Of a stretch of DNA of 64,000 nucleotides, positions 37,701 to 50,862 are shown piece by piece. The stretch is from contig VZRR01012414.1 of assembly GCA_013398015.1 (NCBI GenBank), forward strand, positions 952,150-1,016,149. The letters are read 5' to 3'. The translations under genes and the position numbers were made by a program. The notes below the pieces were generated by a model that saw nothing but the letters and a program-made list of their open reading frames with translations, ran no database searches and had not been told where the DNA came from. Each line of letters starts with the position of its first letter. Positions within the stretch are counted from its first letter, which is position 1. This stretch comes from Oreocharis arfaki. Taxonomy: Eukaryota > Chordata > Aves > Passeriformes > Paramythiidae.

Positions 37701-38271
37701 TTCAATATAGCATTTTAAAGATAAACATGGACACAAAATGTCTAATTCTACCTAGACTTTGAATCAGCAGCAGTGCTATCTCTGGATACTTTAAAAACAT
37801 ATTTTCATATCTAATCTGAAAAAATCAAGTTCATTATATGCAACAGCAGGAAGAAACAAAAAAACGGTCCAAGAATGTCTAAGAAACTGTGCATTGTCCT
37901 TATTTTTTAACTATTTAACCATAGTAGACATGCATGTCTGCCAATTACTTACAGAATCTCTATGCTGTGTAATCTTTTCTAAGCAATAGAAGTTATGGCA
38001 GTTAGCTCTTTTATTTTTCTGCTGTGATGTTCTGGTTGGATGCTGGCTTCCTTCTGGCATATCTTTCAGATCTCACAAGAGCACCATGATCTTGCCACTA
38101 CCCCAAGCATCCAGCTGCAATCCCTGCCAGGCTGGGTCTTATACATTTTAAAGAGTTGTTTAATCTTAAAAACATTGCAGGATCTAGATGGAACTTCTGT
38201 ATCCAGCCTTAACACACTCAGTAAAGCTTTGCTACACACAATCTGCCCACAACAGTGCAAACACTGGGAAA
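34787..38271. other. Non-coding unique DNA up to the assembly gap
   Basis: No exon or repeat family is supported. An A/C-rich tract lies at 37430-37500. The 114-codon frame at 35452-35796 has no recognisable domain and includes a low-complexity Lys run from an A tract. Confidence 0.75.
37430..37500. repeat. A/C-rich low-complexity tract
   Basis: Runs of A interrupted by CC, CCC and CCCC, with AAACCCC-like units on the plus strand. It belongs to the same class of tract as 675-835 and 55236-55316. Confidence 0.85.
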
Positions 38272-38323
38272 NNNNNNNNNNNNNNNNNNNNNNNNNNNNN
38301 NNNNNNNNNNNNNNNNNNNNNNN
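38272..38323. other. Assembly gap (52 N)
   Basis: Fifty-two consecutive N, preceded by AACACTGGGAAA and followed by GCTGAAGTTCCCC. The true missing length is unknown. Reading frames spanning it (for example 38040-38345) are meaningless. Confidence 0.99.
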
Positions 38324-41016
38324 GCTGAAGTTCCCCTGCTGCTAATACAACTCATTCTCCTATACAACTCCACGTGTTTCAGCCTCATACCTGCTTTTAC
38401 ACTCATTTAGGAAATGTGCTTCAACTCCTCCTACCTTAAGTCAATTTTTAGTTCCTGCAGAAATTGCTTCATTGGTTGTCACTGTGTTTTCCCCAGAAAA
38501 AAACTTGATAAACTACTCATAGGTTAACCTGCTGTAAAGCGAATTGCCCAATATTTCCCTAATCTTTCTAATGGGCTGGATTTCAAAATCTACTCCCCAT
38601 AGATAGCAGGGTGGTTGTATTAATCTCACTTTTTTTGCCCCTATGAAAGTTTGCAGAGTAGAAATTATTAAGCAAACCAATGCTAAGGAAGCAAGAGTAA
38701 AGAGATCAAGTGGGTTTTTTTGGCTCCTGATCATTACTGCTGCCCATGCATGTACAGATATGACTCAAAGACAAGTGAAGCACTACTGTACTTGGTCCTA
38801 AAACACACTCAGCCCCTACTGCATCAAATCTCCCTGGCACCTGGCAGTTTAGCAGGCTACCTTGTTTCTGTGGCAGTCACATACACAGTGGAAGGGCTGG
38901 TGCCTCTGAAAATGAATGACCCACTGAAATGTACCTATTGTCATTATAGCTTTTATTTCTAATAATGATGTTTCTATACTCTCTCAGAAACAAAACAACG
39001 GCAAAAAAAAAAGGGAAAATACTGAGAAACAAGACGTCAGGGGTGTCTGATTCTTTCCTCTGTTCCTTTCAAACCTCAAAAATGAATATCCTAATTTTTA
39101 TCTATTAAGTGGACTTTTGTTTGGTTAGCAGGTTGGAGGCTTTTGGCTTTGTTTATGTTTTTTGGGTTTTTTTCCTTTTTGAGGTTGATGGGAAGGAAGG
39201 CAGAGGGTGTTGGGGTAGGAAGGTAGAGGAATTACCGCCGCATCTTCTGCCATTATGTCCTAAGCTGCTAGCAATGTTTTCCTCAGTTCATGTATACCTG
39301 CTTCCACCAAACTTTGTTTAGTGTAAAAGGAAGAAGTTCAAAAAGGAGAGTAGCCCTAGGACATAACAAACTACTTCCCTAGTGGTTTGTGTAAAAAACC
39401 CAAACCTTGCTGGACTCAGGGTCACACTATAGCTTGCATGCCTTGCACAACCTCCAGGGATGGTCAATGGCTTGCTCTTGAAAACAAGCACACAGATCCT
39501 TCATATCTGCAGAACAAATTTTCAAAACCTTGAAGTGAAAGAACATTTACTATAGGCATGGTCCCTGGAAAACACTGTAACTACACCCCTGGGTAATCTT
39601 TCATAAGTGCTAGAGGGAGAAGTACAAACTTTTTGTTTTGGAGATTGTTACAAACAAGAAAAAAATATTGCTGATATTTAATTTTATAATTTTATACCAG
39701 CAACACTTGTTTTTATGATCTCTGGAAGCCATTTTAGCAGGTTTTTCCCCAAGGAAGATCACAAAAAATAAAAGCAAATTCCCCTTATTCTTACAAAGCT
39801 AAAAGGCCCGCTTTAGACTCTTGTGCTTTCAGGTTTTTGAAAAAGCATTGACTACTTTTATTTAACATCATGAAGCCACCATTTTGGCTAAAACATTTGA
39901 GTTTAACCCTAAACATTTCTAGGAAAAAGGAGCAAATTATATTTACCTCATAAGCCACACACTACTTGGATAAAAATGCATTTTGAAGGGGTTAGCCAAA
40001 TAAGTGATGGTAAAAAAAGGAAAAGACTAAACACAGCTTTAACACTAACTCACTTCACTGGTTATGCATTATCAAAACCTATTTGAAATGAAATCTTATT
40101 GCATCTCCAAAAATTAAACAGCATTTGCAGCCTGAACAGTGTTGAATACAGTCAGGAATTACAATGTATCTCTATTTTGAGCTGCAAATACTAGCATCAC
40201 TTTTTGAAATATGTGGTAAATTGCTATGTTAATCAAGGTAAATCAAGCCTTGCATAAGAATCCGTTTCGGAAATAAGTAAACAATTCCGTTTTACTTTCT
40301 GTCTAAATTTTGAGGACATAAGTGTTTGAAGACAGAGCATCAGAACTTTTCATAGGGAGATGAATTAAATCCATTCATTTTTCTTTTTTAGGGGATAATT
40401 TAAAATAGTGTTAAATAATAGGCATAAGAAAAAGCAGTTCTGTTCAAGGAACGTGGATACAAGATGAATGAGATGTTACTAATAACGGTGCTGTCACAGT
40501 TAACAATTTTACTGCTTACTAGAGGCATGGCCAGTTAGGCTAGAATTACTTAGTAGCACAGTCTCTGCAACCCAGTGGTATTTTTAATTGCCACTCAGCT
40601 GTTGGAGGAAAATGCAAGTCTTTTAATGAACTATGAAATCAACCAGTAAAATGCTTCAGCTTATGAGACAGGCTGACTAGCATCTAGGTGATATATCACA
40701 CATGCAGGGTGCTGCTCAGTCTACTATGGTACAAGGAACTCAGCCTGCAAAACTACAGTATCCGCCAGCAGGCACTTACCAATAAAAGCTTTCCAAGGCA
40801 AATGAGGGTGTCTGAGGACAGCTTTAAAATATTTTATTGCTCTTAACTTGGCAGAAAGCACAACAGGGGTTGGAGAAAGGGAGGGGGTTTTCATTACTCT
40901 TCTTCAGTGACTCCACGCAAAATTTGGTTCCCAACATAAATCAGATCCTCCTTCTAACTACCAGCCATTTCTGTGGAAGGAAGCTCTGTCTGGGCTCTTC
41001 CTAGCAGGAGCATCCA

Positions 41017-41072
41017 TATTACTTGAAAATACAAAGAACATTCCTACTACTTGAAAATACAAAGAGCATTCC
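41017..41072. repeat. 28-bp tandem duplication
   Basis: Two adjacent 28-bp units share ACTTGAAAATACAAAGA and CATTCC and differ at two positions (TATT/TACT at the start, AGAAC/AGAGC inside). The first spans 41017-41044 and the second 41045-41072. The near identity suggests a fairly recent slippage or duplication. Confidence 0.92.
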
Positions 41073-41620
41073 TGAACGCATCCTTAATGCTTTGATCAGG
41101 CATTTCTGTCGTAGTCGCAGATAACTCAATGATTACAATATACAAGCATTATAGGTTAAAAAAATAACATTTTTTTTTTTGGATAAGTACAGTCAGGTTA
41201 ATTATACATTAATACAGCCAGCATAAAATTATCCTCTGATACCAGAGCACAAGGAAGAGCCAGTGAACAGATTGGATCACCTAGCTTTTTCCTCATACAT
41301 GAATTCTACCAGATAAAATAAAAAGCAAGCAAAGGAAGTTAAAACCCTCAGTCTTTACAAACTCACAAACCATGTAAAATATTCAGGGAAGACACACCTT
41401 CCTTTGCTAGTCATAGTAATGATAGGAATCACAACAGGTTATGAAGCAAAGGCAGAGGACAGATGATACAATAAACCGTATAAAATTGACAAATTACAGA
41501 AATAGCCTTCTTGAAAGGAAACATCACTTTAAGCAACTTAGATGCTTAAAGATAAACATGCTCAAGAGTAGATAAGCATATGAAAACTTGAAAGTTTCTA
41601 TAAACAGCTAGGTCTGGAGG

Positions 41621-41641
41621 GCTTCAGCTTCTTGCTGAAGC
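41621..41641. repeat. Small inverted repeat, 8-bp arms
   Basis: GCTTCAGC at 41621-41628 and GCTGAAGC at 41634-41641 are perfect reverse complements around a TTCTT loop. No further pairing extends it, so a regulatory RNA hairpin is unlikely. Confidence 0.85.
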
Positions 41642-44000
41642 TGTTGCACTTTTCCTAAGCCAAAAAAAGGGTAAATAACATTGTGGAGGGAATGTTTGGG
41701 TCAATGAATGGAGAGAATGGAAAAAAAAAACCAAAACCAGATTAAAGCCTTTTTATCAAAGACTGTTGATGATGCCTTGACTACCCAATAGGTAACAACA
41801 CTGCCAAATCATGCAACATTACCATGCAAAATTCAGTGAAGCATTGCTCTTTATTTTTGCCTGCTGACCAACAGCTTAACCTTTCTCCACATCTCAGTTT
41901 TCTATCTTTAAAACAAGGGAAACAGGACACAAAACAATCTGTAAGAGAAACATTCACAAGCCTTGGTCATGATAGATTTACTTGTTTGGGGGCTGGACTG
42001 TGTGGAAAAGAATGAGCAGAGGTGTAAAATAAAGAACACAAACTTCTTCAGATATGTCTTAGTTTTAAATAGAGATATTTTGGGAATTAACACCACTAAA
42101 ATAGAACTAAGTATAGGACCTACCTAAGAAATATGCATCTATACACACATAATAGACAAATAGCACACGATAGATGCTAAGTAGGTCAATGCATCTGTAA
42201 GCCAGCCTTTAATTTAAATTCTATTTCTGATGTAGCACATTCAAACAAGTTACTATACACTTAGAGTTTTGGTTTGGCTTTTCTCTGTTTTACAGACTCC
42301 TTCCTGAAGTTTCTCTACAGATGTGATGAGAGATTGATTGCTTGAAAAGGCCAAAAAAAGTGCTTGAGTGGAGTCAAGTCAACTGTTGCTTCACTTGTAC
42401 AAGCAAAAAGGAAATGCATGCAGGGGAGAGGAAATTACAGGAAATACAAAATATTCTTCAAAAGTCACACACTGAGAAGATAAATACTCCAAGTAGTCAC
42501 AGCAGTTGGATTTTGCACCATGCAGTGTTTGGATAATATGGAAAATGTCTAAGGTTCATTAGTATGAGCCCCAAGATCCCAGTAAAATATCTCACTACTA
42601 GAATTGTTAACTCTCAATCCCACACTGGACATCCACTTTCTTTCAAATACCTTGCTGTGCATGCTATCAAAGAAAGACCACCAAAAAAGAGGATTTTTTT
42701 CCTAGAAGGAGAGAAGGTTTTCTAAAGCTAAGCAAATTTTTTTACAGAGAAAATATGTACCATCATGATATGTTTGCTATTGCAATATAAATATATGGAT
42801 TCAGTACTTGTTTAGGGTGACAACTGAGTTCTTTGCAAACTGCACAATAGAAATTCTCCGATGTCCCACTGCAGTCAGTTATTGCAACAGTGGAAAAAAA
42901 AAATCTAAAGCTCCAGTCCTCCTTGTCGAATTGTTACTATTTTTTTTCAATGGAACAAGATTCTTAGATCCTTGATTTNCCAAAACCAAAAAAAACCAAA
43001 CCACCTTTATAAGTGGTATTACAGAATCTCATTCAGTGGCTAACATTAATTTTGAGCATTAGAACAAAGAGATCAAAGAGATTAAGTGTATTTGTGCTTT
43101 GAAATGTGGCCATAAAAGTGGTATCATTATGATCTATGCTTATTGTATCTCAATGACCAAACGGGCTTGATTTGCATATAATTCCTTCTTCTTGTCTAAC
43201 TTCCAAAGTAAACTCAGCTAGGGAGGCTGTTATGTAAACGTGCACTACACTCAGCAGTGGCACAATGGCACTAGAACGGTCACGCTGGAAGATGGGTATG
43301 TAAAAGAAAATGTTAGTTTGGGGAAATAATCACAAGAAACAAGCTCTCAAGCTAGTAAGACCTTTTGCACAGACTACTAGAATTATTTTGCAATAACAGT
43401 ATGTTTTTGTTTTCAGTGTTTTGAGATAAGAAAACTGAAGACCATATTCTTGCTTTAGTATGAGAGAGCTGATAAGGCCCCAAAACATTTCATCAACTAC
43501 AATGGCTGCAGTTGCCTCAAAAAATTCACAGCACTTTCATCTGTTATGAATGAGACAGGCAGAGAGACAGGCACCAGAACAGAGACTGATAAACACCGAG
43601 AAAGAAAGGAGATCTGACTTGTTAGAAAAAAAACAGTGCCTAGCAGCTTGTGGAAGAGTAAGAAAATTGCTCAGAATGCAGTGCGAGCTAAAAGAACACA
43701 GATGATTATTGCTGGGTTTTGTTTGGTATTAGTTTTGTAATGTTTCATGTTAGTTTGCTTCTAACAATGCTAATAATCAGATTCATATACTGATCTGAGA
43801 TTTTATGACCCAGACAGTTGCAAACTTTGCAGTTTGCTTTGGACAAACAAAAAGGAACATACAAACACAAAAGAATTTATAGCAAATTAAATAGTTTATT
43901 TAGTTACTTTATGATGGAAGCCCATAGCAACACAGAAGTTATAAAAAGGATTGTGTCAAGGGGTGAATAACTCTCATGGCATCAGTTAAACACTATGTAT

Positions 44001-47000
44001 GTTCTTAGAAGGAAGAGCACTGGTCTCTCCTTTTTACGGATTAAACACATGGCTGTTTTTACTCTATGCCCAAGTGATTATACCAGCTCTGCCGGAACCC
44101 CTAAAGGTTCAGGGTTTATCAGGCAGTGTCTCCCCAGGAATACACCAGCTCACCTGCTACCTGAAAGTCCTCCACACCAGCTGAAAGACCTTGGATTGGA
44201 CCTTGGACCTTGCACCAGATTTGTGCAAACTGATCCTTTCTTTGTTCCATTGCAAACTATTTGCAATACCAAACTGTTTATTGTGTTCATTTTCTCTCTT
44301 AACTGTGCAAAGATAAATCCCAGAGCATGCAAGCACTCGTGTATGGATGTTGAGGAAACCCATCACACTGTGTAGAAAATAAATTGTGCAAATTCTGAAG
44401 ACCTCTGCACCCCATGCAAAGGCAATAATTGCATTGCCTTTCATCCTTATGCTCCCTCTAAAAATAGTTCATAGTTTGATAGAGTCCAAAACCAGAGACC
44501 ATCATGCTGCTGACACAAGCTGAAGACTCTCAGCTCTCCACTGCTTTATCATTGCCATCTGTCTCCTGATGCAACATCAAATTACTTGGGGAATCAACAG
44601 GGCTGTGCTCTGATTTTGTTTAGCAGCAAAACACACACATTACCATTTCTCATGTTTGATGACGGGACTGTTTCAGCCACATCCTAAAAAGCTAAAAATG
44701 GCCATCTGAATTCAAAACTCCCCACATTTGAGATATGTATAAGAACAGACTCTTTATCCAGTCACTAAAACATGCACTTAAAAGCAGGCTGAAAAAAAGT
44801 TCTTCTGCTTCATGTGGTAATCAGGGGAGACTACACAGAATTATTATTTAATACACAAAAATGAAGTAGCATGCCTTAATTTGATACACTTCTGCTCCAC
44901 CTAGGACAGGGCTACACTGTTCAATAGTATTTTGATATCAACTCCAAAGACACTCTAAACCGAGACTCAGCTAACTCTTGGACCCAAGTCATCCCCTACA
45001 AGACAAAGCTCACTAATTCAGGCTGGGCAGCACATAGCACTGACTTTACTGCTGGCATCACAGAAATGCCACATTGACCAGTGTGTTCAGGTGAGTACCA
45101 CCTTGAGGTATTGTGTGCTCTGCTGACAAGAGGAAAAACGTAGGTCTTGCCATCCCACCTCCCTCAGACCACGAGAAAGAACAGCACCTAGCTTTTTCTG
45201 GATTACACCGGGATTGCTGCATCTGAGCAGAAGAAAGGAAGAGTGAAGAAAAGGGATCAAGAACCATACACATTTCCAGTCACACCATGCACATTTCTCT
45301 GGGAAAAAGGACCTGTTTCCTGAGAATGGAAAGTTTTTTAATCTACTCCTTCACTGTTTGTACAGGGGGGAAAACAAGGTGCCACAACAACATATGGATT
45401 TCTTTTTCTTCTACAGCTGTCAGAAGACTCCAAATAAAACTCCTGTCATTTTCTCTTTATTACCAACATTAGAGCTCTCACTGTAGCTGCATATCTGTAG
45501 GACTCTTCTGGAAGCTCAGAATAAAATGGATGCATTTCAAAGCTAACTACGGTCTATTTATAATCCAACTGAATGCACCTTCTCATCTGCAGTGGATTTG
45601 TGAATTCATATTCAGTATAGAACTGCAGGGGCTGTCAACCCTTTCCAACAGATATCCTTAGTGTTATTCCTCTGTTCTCTCACAACAATTGTGCTTCTTG
45701 CAAAAACAAAATCCTAAGTAATAACAAAAGTTTCAACACTACATGTCCAACTCATCACACCCAAGTACATTTTATACTGTGGAAGTTTCCACAATTATTC
45801 ACATATTTGGAACAGGAACTTAAAGCAAAGATTCTTTATTGGTTTAAGCATGATGCTGCTTTGTGATGACAGTATATAATTACATGTATGTTCATAGTTA
45901 CTTTGAGAGCATCAAGGGCTAGAGAGAAATTGACTTTCTACCAAAAATTCCGTTAGCAGAACCTGAATGAAATATATATAAAAGATATTTTTAGACCTCT
46001 CATGATGTTGAAACTCATGATTCATTAATATTTTAACTTTCCAGCCTGGAATATTTTATGTTCCCCTTTTCATTTAGTACCTGAGTAACCACTCGAGTAA
46101 TTTGAGTGAATATACAGGTATCCATACATGTTTAGGTTTCATTGATTCAAGAGCATGCAAATTCCTGGAAAAGAAAGCTGTTATTGGAATAGATCAAAAG
46201 CAATTTTATATTTTGTCTTTCAAACAAGTTTGATTTCTCTTTATCTTACACATTCCAGGAAATAAAAACTTTCAAAAAACAAAACAAAACAAACAAAAAA
46301 AACCTAAGCACTCTCCTCTCTCTGTTTTTCGAGAAAGCCCAAGCTGAAGACAGAAAGCAAAATATCCCAGTATCCTATAAAACCTTAAAGAGATTCCCTT
46401 TTGCTTTATCAGGATGGGATTTCATGTCTCTTGCCTGTATGAAAATAAGAATATTATTAAACTACATGCTAGATACAGAAAATATTTTCATTTGTGAAGA
46501 ATTTTTCTATGTTCTTAAGATTAACTTCAATTGGAAAAAGATTATTTTTGGGTAAAACCTTTTAATTGGGCAGTAGAGATATTTTTGCTTCTTACTGAAT
46601 GTTTCATGTCATTAGTTCCCAAAAATCATTCCTCTCACTTGGTAGTTTTCTCACCTGTACAATTCACAAGACAGTTTGCAACTCAAACCTGGGCCAAGAT
46701 TCTCAGACATGTTCAGCTCCATTTCAACACCAAATATTAACATGATTATCACCCTGGGTTCTTTTAAAAATCAGACCTGGCAGCATAAGTGAAATCCTTG
46801 GCAACACTGGTCAGCTTCTATAAAAGAGCTCATCACATATCAGTTACTCTAGGGAACTCTTCTCTCCTAGATATAATTGAACAAAGACTTTCAAGGCAGC
46901 AAGCAATTACTAATCTATACAGGAAAAGTATTGCACGGACAAACCGTAAGTACTGATAATTAAAAGTCAAATCCTGATACTACTGTAATCTTTATAAATT

Positions 47001-50000
47001 TCTATTTACTTCAGCAGGATTGCGATTCTGTCACACCACTATAAATATATTCAGACATTGCTATTATCTCATTTCTAAACATGTACAGAGATCATAAAAA
47101 ACGGGTTGCATTTATGCCCCCACCTAGCCCTACCACTGCGAAGTCTTCTAAAATGACATTATGTCAATGACAAAGGCATTAAGCAAAAAAAACCAGAATG
47201 TTTATATCTGCATACACATACACATCTGCAAACTGCATCATGAAAGACATTTTTTTCAAGGTAAGTTTCATGCAGAGGTATCTGCATACTTTTTGAAGAT
47301 GCCAGTTTGGACCCCTTCCATTATCTGGAATATGTTAAAAAGGTCTGAACAACCATTCTCATTCTATTCAGTGGCTTCCCTCCAAACAGAAATAGTATTC
47401 TTAAACAAAATACCACAACAGCTTTACAAAGTGTTTTCAAGGAGTCACAAACACTGGCCGGGATGTGAAGGATCCAAATGAGGCACATTAAAAATGCATG
47501 CAGTTGTCCTTTCAGCTAATGGCTTGCTAGAGCTCAGACATACTAGCTGGCTCTCTAAAGTTGTTGCAGATACTGTCTTTAGAGGACATTTATGTTCCCA
47601 CCTCAGTTAGGCCTTTTTTTTGTGTCTGTCCTTAATGCCTTGAAAAAACTGTCTGTTCTGCTATTTCTCCCCAATTTATACTTCTTGATTTCTCAGGGTG
47701 TGTATTATTGAATATCTTGATACTTGGGGAGGACAACAAATGCCAGCACCAATTCTATTGTTATTTTCTAGGAAGTCTTTGTTGTTGATTCTGGTTTTTC
47801 AAGCACACTGAATTACACTTCAAATCTTAACCAAAAATGGATAAGAGGACAAAAAACAAACTAGCAAGCTGCTACCTTCTAAATAAGTGTGAAGAAAATG
47901 TAGATGTAGTAGTATTTCCCTCATGAATTCCACGACCATCAGGAAGAGGTTGCTGTTTTCGTTTGCAGCCTTTCAAATTTTGTGCCTACAAGCTTCTTCA
48001 TGCAGTTCTAATGGGATTTCTACATGATGCAGATTTTCAATCTGGTAACTGCTAATGGCTCAGACTACCAGCTAGCAGTTTCTGTGAACAGTCTAGCCTC
48101 AAGTTACTTCAGCATTGGTTTTCCACTTTGAAGCTTTGCTTCATTTGCTTATCTTCACCACTCTCCTCTGGTTTACGTTAATAACTCCTATGAGGTTCCA
48201 AGTCCTGCACTAACTCTGATGACTGGAGAATTTAGTTTAACATATCAAAATAAATGCTCAAACCCCACATCTTCTCTCTTGAGGGAACAAAACAAGACTT
48301 CTCTGGTAATGCAGAATCAGATGATAGACAAAGATAATTTTTCATCAGAGAATTGAAAAAAAAAACTCATCTTATGTGAAGCCTCATTATTATGTATCTA
48401 GAGTTTGGATGGTGTGGCTGTTAAACCTATTTAAATGTAGCAGGTGTGAAAGCTCTAACATTATTTACATCTCACAAACTGAAATGCTTTCAAGTCTTAA
48501 AAGTGACTAAACTCTCAATCTTAGCAGTAAAACAAAAACAAGAAACCCATCTTACTATGCAGATTTATAAGATGTGATGTAAATACACAACCATAAATTA
48601 AATCTATTTTTCCCATAAAGAAAAAAAAATATTAAAAGCCATTCTGTTAAGCATTTTTTAAATAACAGTTTGTGGAGACCACTTACGAAAACAGAATTGT
48701 CTCTACTTCTCTACTTCATTGTGCCCAGAACACACACTGTGACCAAAGCTATTAAAATCAAAAGGAACCTGTTCAGAGAAATATTTAAAATTATTTCAAA
48801 CTTTTAAAGCAGTCAGGTGCCGTGCCATATAAATTGACACAGAAATAACAGACACTTTAGGTTTTACCTAAAGGGTCAAGAGAACTTCCCACAGGGCTGG
48901 CAATATGCTGTACTTAATTTCATGGTCGGCTTGAAATATTTTAAACAAGTATTTTACTTCTCAGAAAACTCTCCATCTCTCAATATATCTGTACACTGAC
49001 TACTGGATACAACACAAGTAGGAGCTTCCTCCCAAAAAATGACACTACTCAGTAGGTGTTACAGTGACAGTCTTCCTTGTGGGTTTTTTGGGTTGGGTTT
49101 GGTTTTGGTTTTTGTTTTGTTTTGTTTTTAGGGGAGTTTTTTTGTGGGTTTTTTTGTTTTTGCTTTTGGGTTTTTTTTTTTATGTTTTTTTTGGTAACTT
49201 AACTAGGCTTCTTGACCATTTACCTTCAAAGCTGCTGCTTTGCAGTGGCAATGTATGATGGCAATGCCAGCAAGGTATGAAACGGAGCTCCAGGGCATCA
49301 TGAAGAAATAACTCATTTCTACAGGAAAGGTGTTTGTTACCCATTGTCTGTCAGAGGCCCTGGCTGAAAATCCTCTAAGAGTTTTGATGCCCAAGCAGCA
49401 GCACTGGAAGCTGTCCACGTTAACAGCCAGCTCCCCTCTTGGTTTCTGTGCATTATCTGTTAAAGACTTCCCAGACAAGATGAAAGAGAATCACAGAAGG
49501 CTGCCTTTTGCCTACTAACTTAAGTTGCAACAAATGGGCAATCTAGAGAGATTCAGCTCACTAGGCTGAACTTACTCCTTCTGACCATCCCCCTGAGCAT
49601 CTCCAGCACTACTTTTCTGTATTTGAGTAATAACAGGTTACCTTCCTCTAGGTTGTATTTTATCTATAACCAGGATGACAGCCATAGGCATCCTGTAAGG
49701 CTCACTTTCACTGGATGTGATGCTTTCCTATGTTTCTTCAAAGAAAAGAGCATAATTGCTATCCCCCTACAAGTGCAAACTCTAGCAGCACTGTCCACTG
49801 CAGGATGAAATGATGAGCTTTGACAACTAAGTGCAGTTTGACATTCCCCATCAACCACTACTTGATTCTAAGCAGTCTCTCCACACTCATCCATGCCTTC
49901 CTTCCAAGGCTCTCCTTTGACAGAACGTTATCAGTTTCTAGAACCGTGTGCATATTTTTATGTCTGGGGTATCTATTCTAAACAGACTCAGTCTATGTTC

Positions 50001-50276
50001 ACCTTTCTCTTGTCATTGTGATTTGAGGTTCTGTTGCCATTTGGAATTGGTTTGCTGTGAAAAGATGTTCATACCCTAGGATCACCACAACTCTATTCAT
50101 ATGTCTACTCAGAATACTCAGACCTCTACTACTGACATTAAAGAGGTCAACTCCTAAGCAGAAGAATGAATCTAAGACAATGACATTTGTACCATATATA
50201 AAAAACCCTCATGAATTATACATGGATACTAGTGAATCACATGCCAACTTCAAAGCTTCCAATAAAGTAGGTTTAT
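44001..50276. other. Non-coding unique DNA
   Basis: No supported exon or interspersed repeat. The 126-codon frame at 43995-44375 and shorter ones show no domain. An A/C-rich patch lies at 46275-46305 and a strong T/G-rich tract at 49079-49194. Confidence 0.75.
49079..49194. repeat. T/G-rich low-complexity tract
   Basis: The plus strand is almost only T and G for 115 bp, with G runs of three or four at 49081, 49090, 49095, 49131, 49146 and 49168. It is the mirror of the A/C-rich tracts seen elsewhere. Frames across it encode Phe/Val/Trp/Gly-rich low-complexity peptides, which are artefacts. Confidence 0.88.
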
Positions 50277-50862
50277 ATAGAATCATTAAAGTTGGAAAAG
50301 AACTCCAAGACCATTGAGTCCAACCCTTGACTGAACATCACCATGTCAACCAAAAAAAGTGCTAAGTGCCACATCCAGCTGTTTCTTGAACACGTTCAGG
50401 GTTGGCAACTTCACCACATCCCGTTTCAATGCCTGATAACTCTTTCAGTGATGATACCCTTCACAGTGTTGAACCTGAACCTTCTCCGGCACACCTTGAG
50501 ACCACTTCTTCTTGTCCTGTCAAGCTGTCTAGTTGTCTGGGAGAAGAGACCAGTCCCCACCTGGTTACAACCTCCTTTTAGGCAGTTGTAGAGAGCAATA
50601 AGGTCACCCTGAGCCTCCTTTTCTCCCAGATAAACAACTCCAGCTCCCTCAGCCGCTCCTCATAAAACTTACTCTCTAGACTCTTCCGCAGCTCCGTCGC
50701 CCTTCTCTGGACCCACTCCAGCACCTCAATATCTTTCTTGTAGTGAGGGGCCCAGAACAGGACACAATATTCAAGACGCAGCCTCACCAGTGCCAAGTCC
50801 TGGAGGAAAATCACTCCTCTAGTCCAGATGGCTACATGATTTTTGATACAGGCTGAGATGCC
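50277..50862 (-). mobile_element. CR1 LINE with ORF2 3' portion
   Basis: The plus strand opens ATAGAATCATTAAAGTTGG, continues GAGTCCAACCC, and farther on GAGACCACTTCTTCTTGTCC, TCTCCCAGATAAACAACTCC and GGGGCCCAGAACAGGACACA, all reverse-complement CR1 landmarks. The 3' terminus is at 50277 and the 5' truncation near 50862. The C-terminal part of the ORF2 reverse transcriptase is still readable on the minus strand. With 586 bp and moderate divergence it is one of the two best-preserved CR1 copies here. Confidence 0.96.
50590..50814 (-). pseudogene. CR1 ORF2 reverse-transcriptase C-terminal remnant
   Basis: The minus-strand translation contains YCVLFWAPHYKKDIEVLE followed by VQRRATE and then FYEERLRELELF, EKRRLR. 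This is the conserved C-terminal stretch of CR1-type LINE ORF2, downstream of the polymerase domain. The frame opens about 22 codons upstream of YCVLFW and breaks shortly after EKRRLR by frameshift. There is no endonuclease or catalytic reverse-transcriptase domain, so it is a dead fragment carried in the 5'-truncated CR1 at 50277-50862. Confidence 0.88.

Larger units (their letters stand above)
38324..44000. other. Non-coding unique DNA; candidate conserved blocks
   Basis: No exon or RNA gene is recognised. 40380-40700 and 43085-43290 are transposon-free blocks with clustered regulatory-type motifs, including an octamer ATTTGCAT at 43170-43177. A 28-bp tandem duplication lies at 41017-41072 and an 8-bp-arm hairpin at 41621-41641. 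One ambiguous base (N) is at 42979. A T/G-rich stretch with GGG runs lies near 39140-39230. Confidence 0.72.

Noticed and set aside
39445..39470. CR1-like phrase CAACCTCCAGGGATGG
   Set aside because: A single short match to reverse-complement CR1 with no supporting neighbours.
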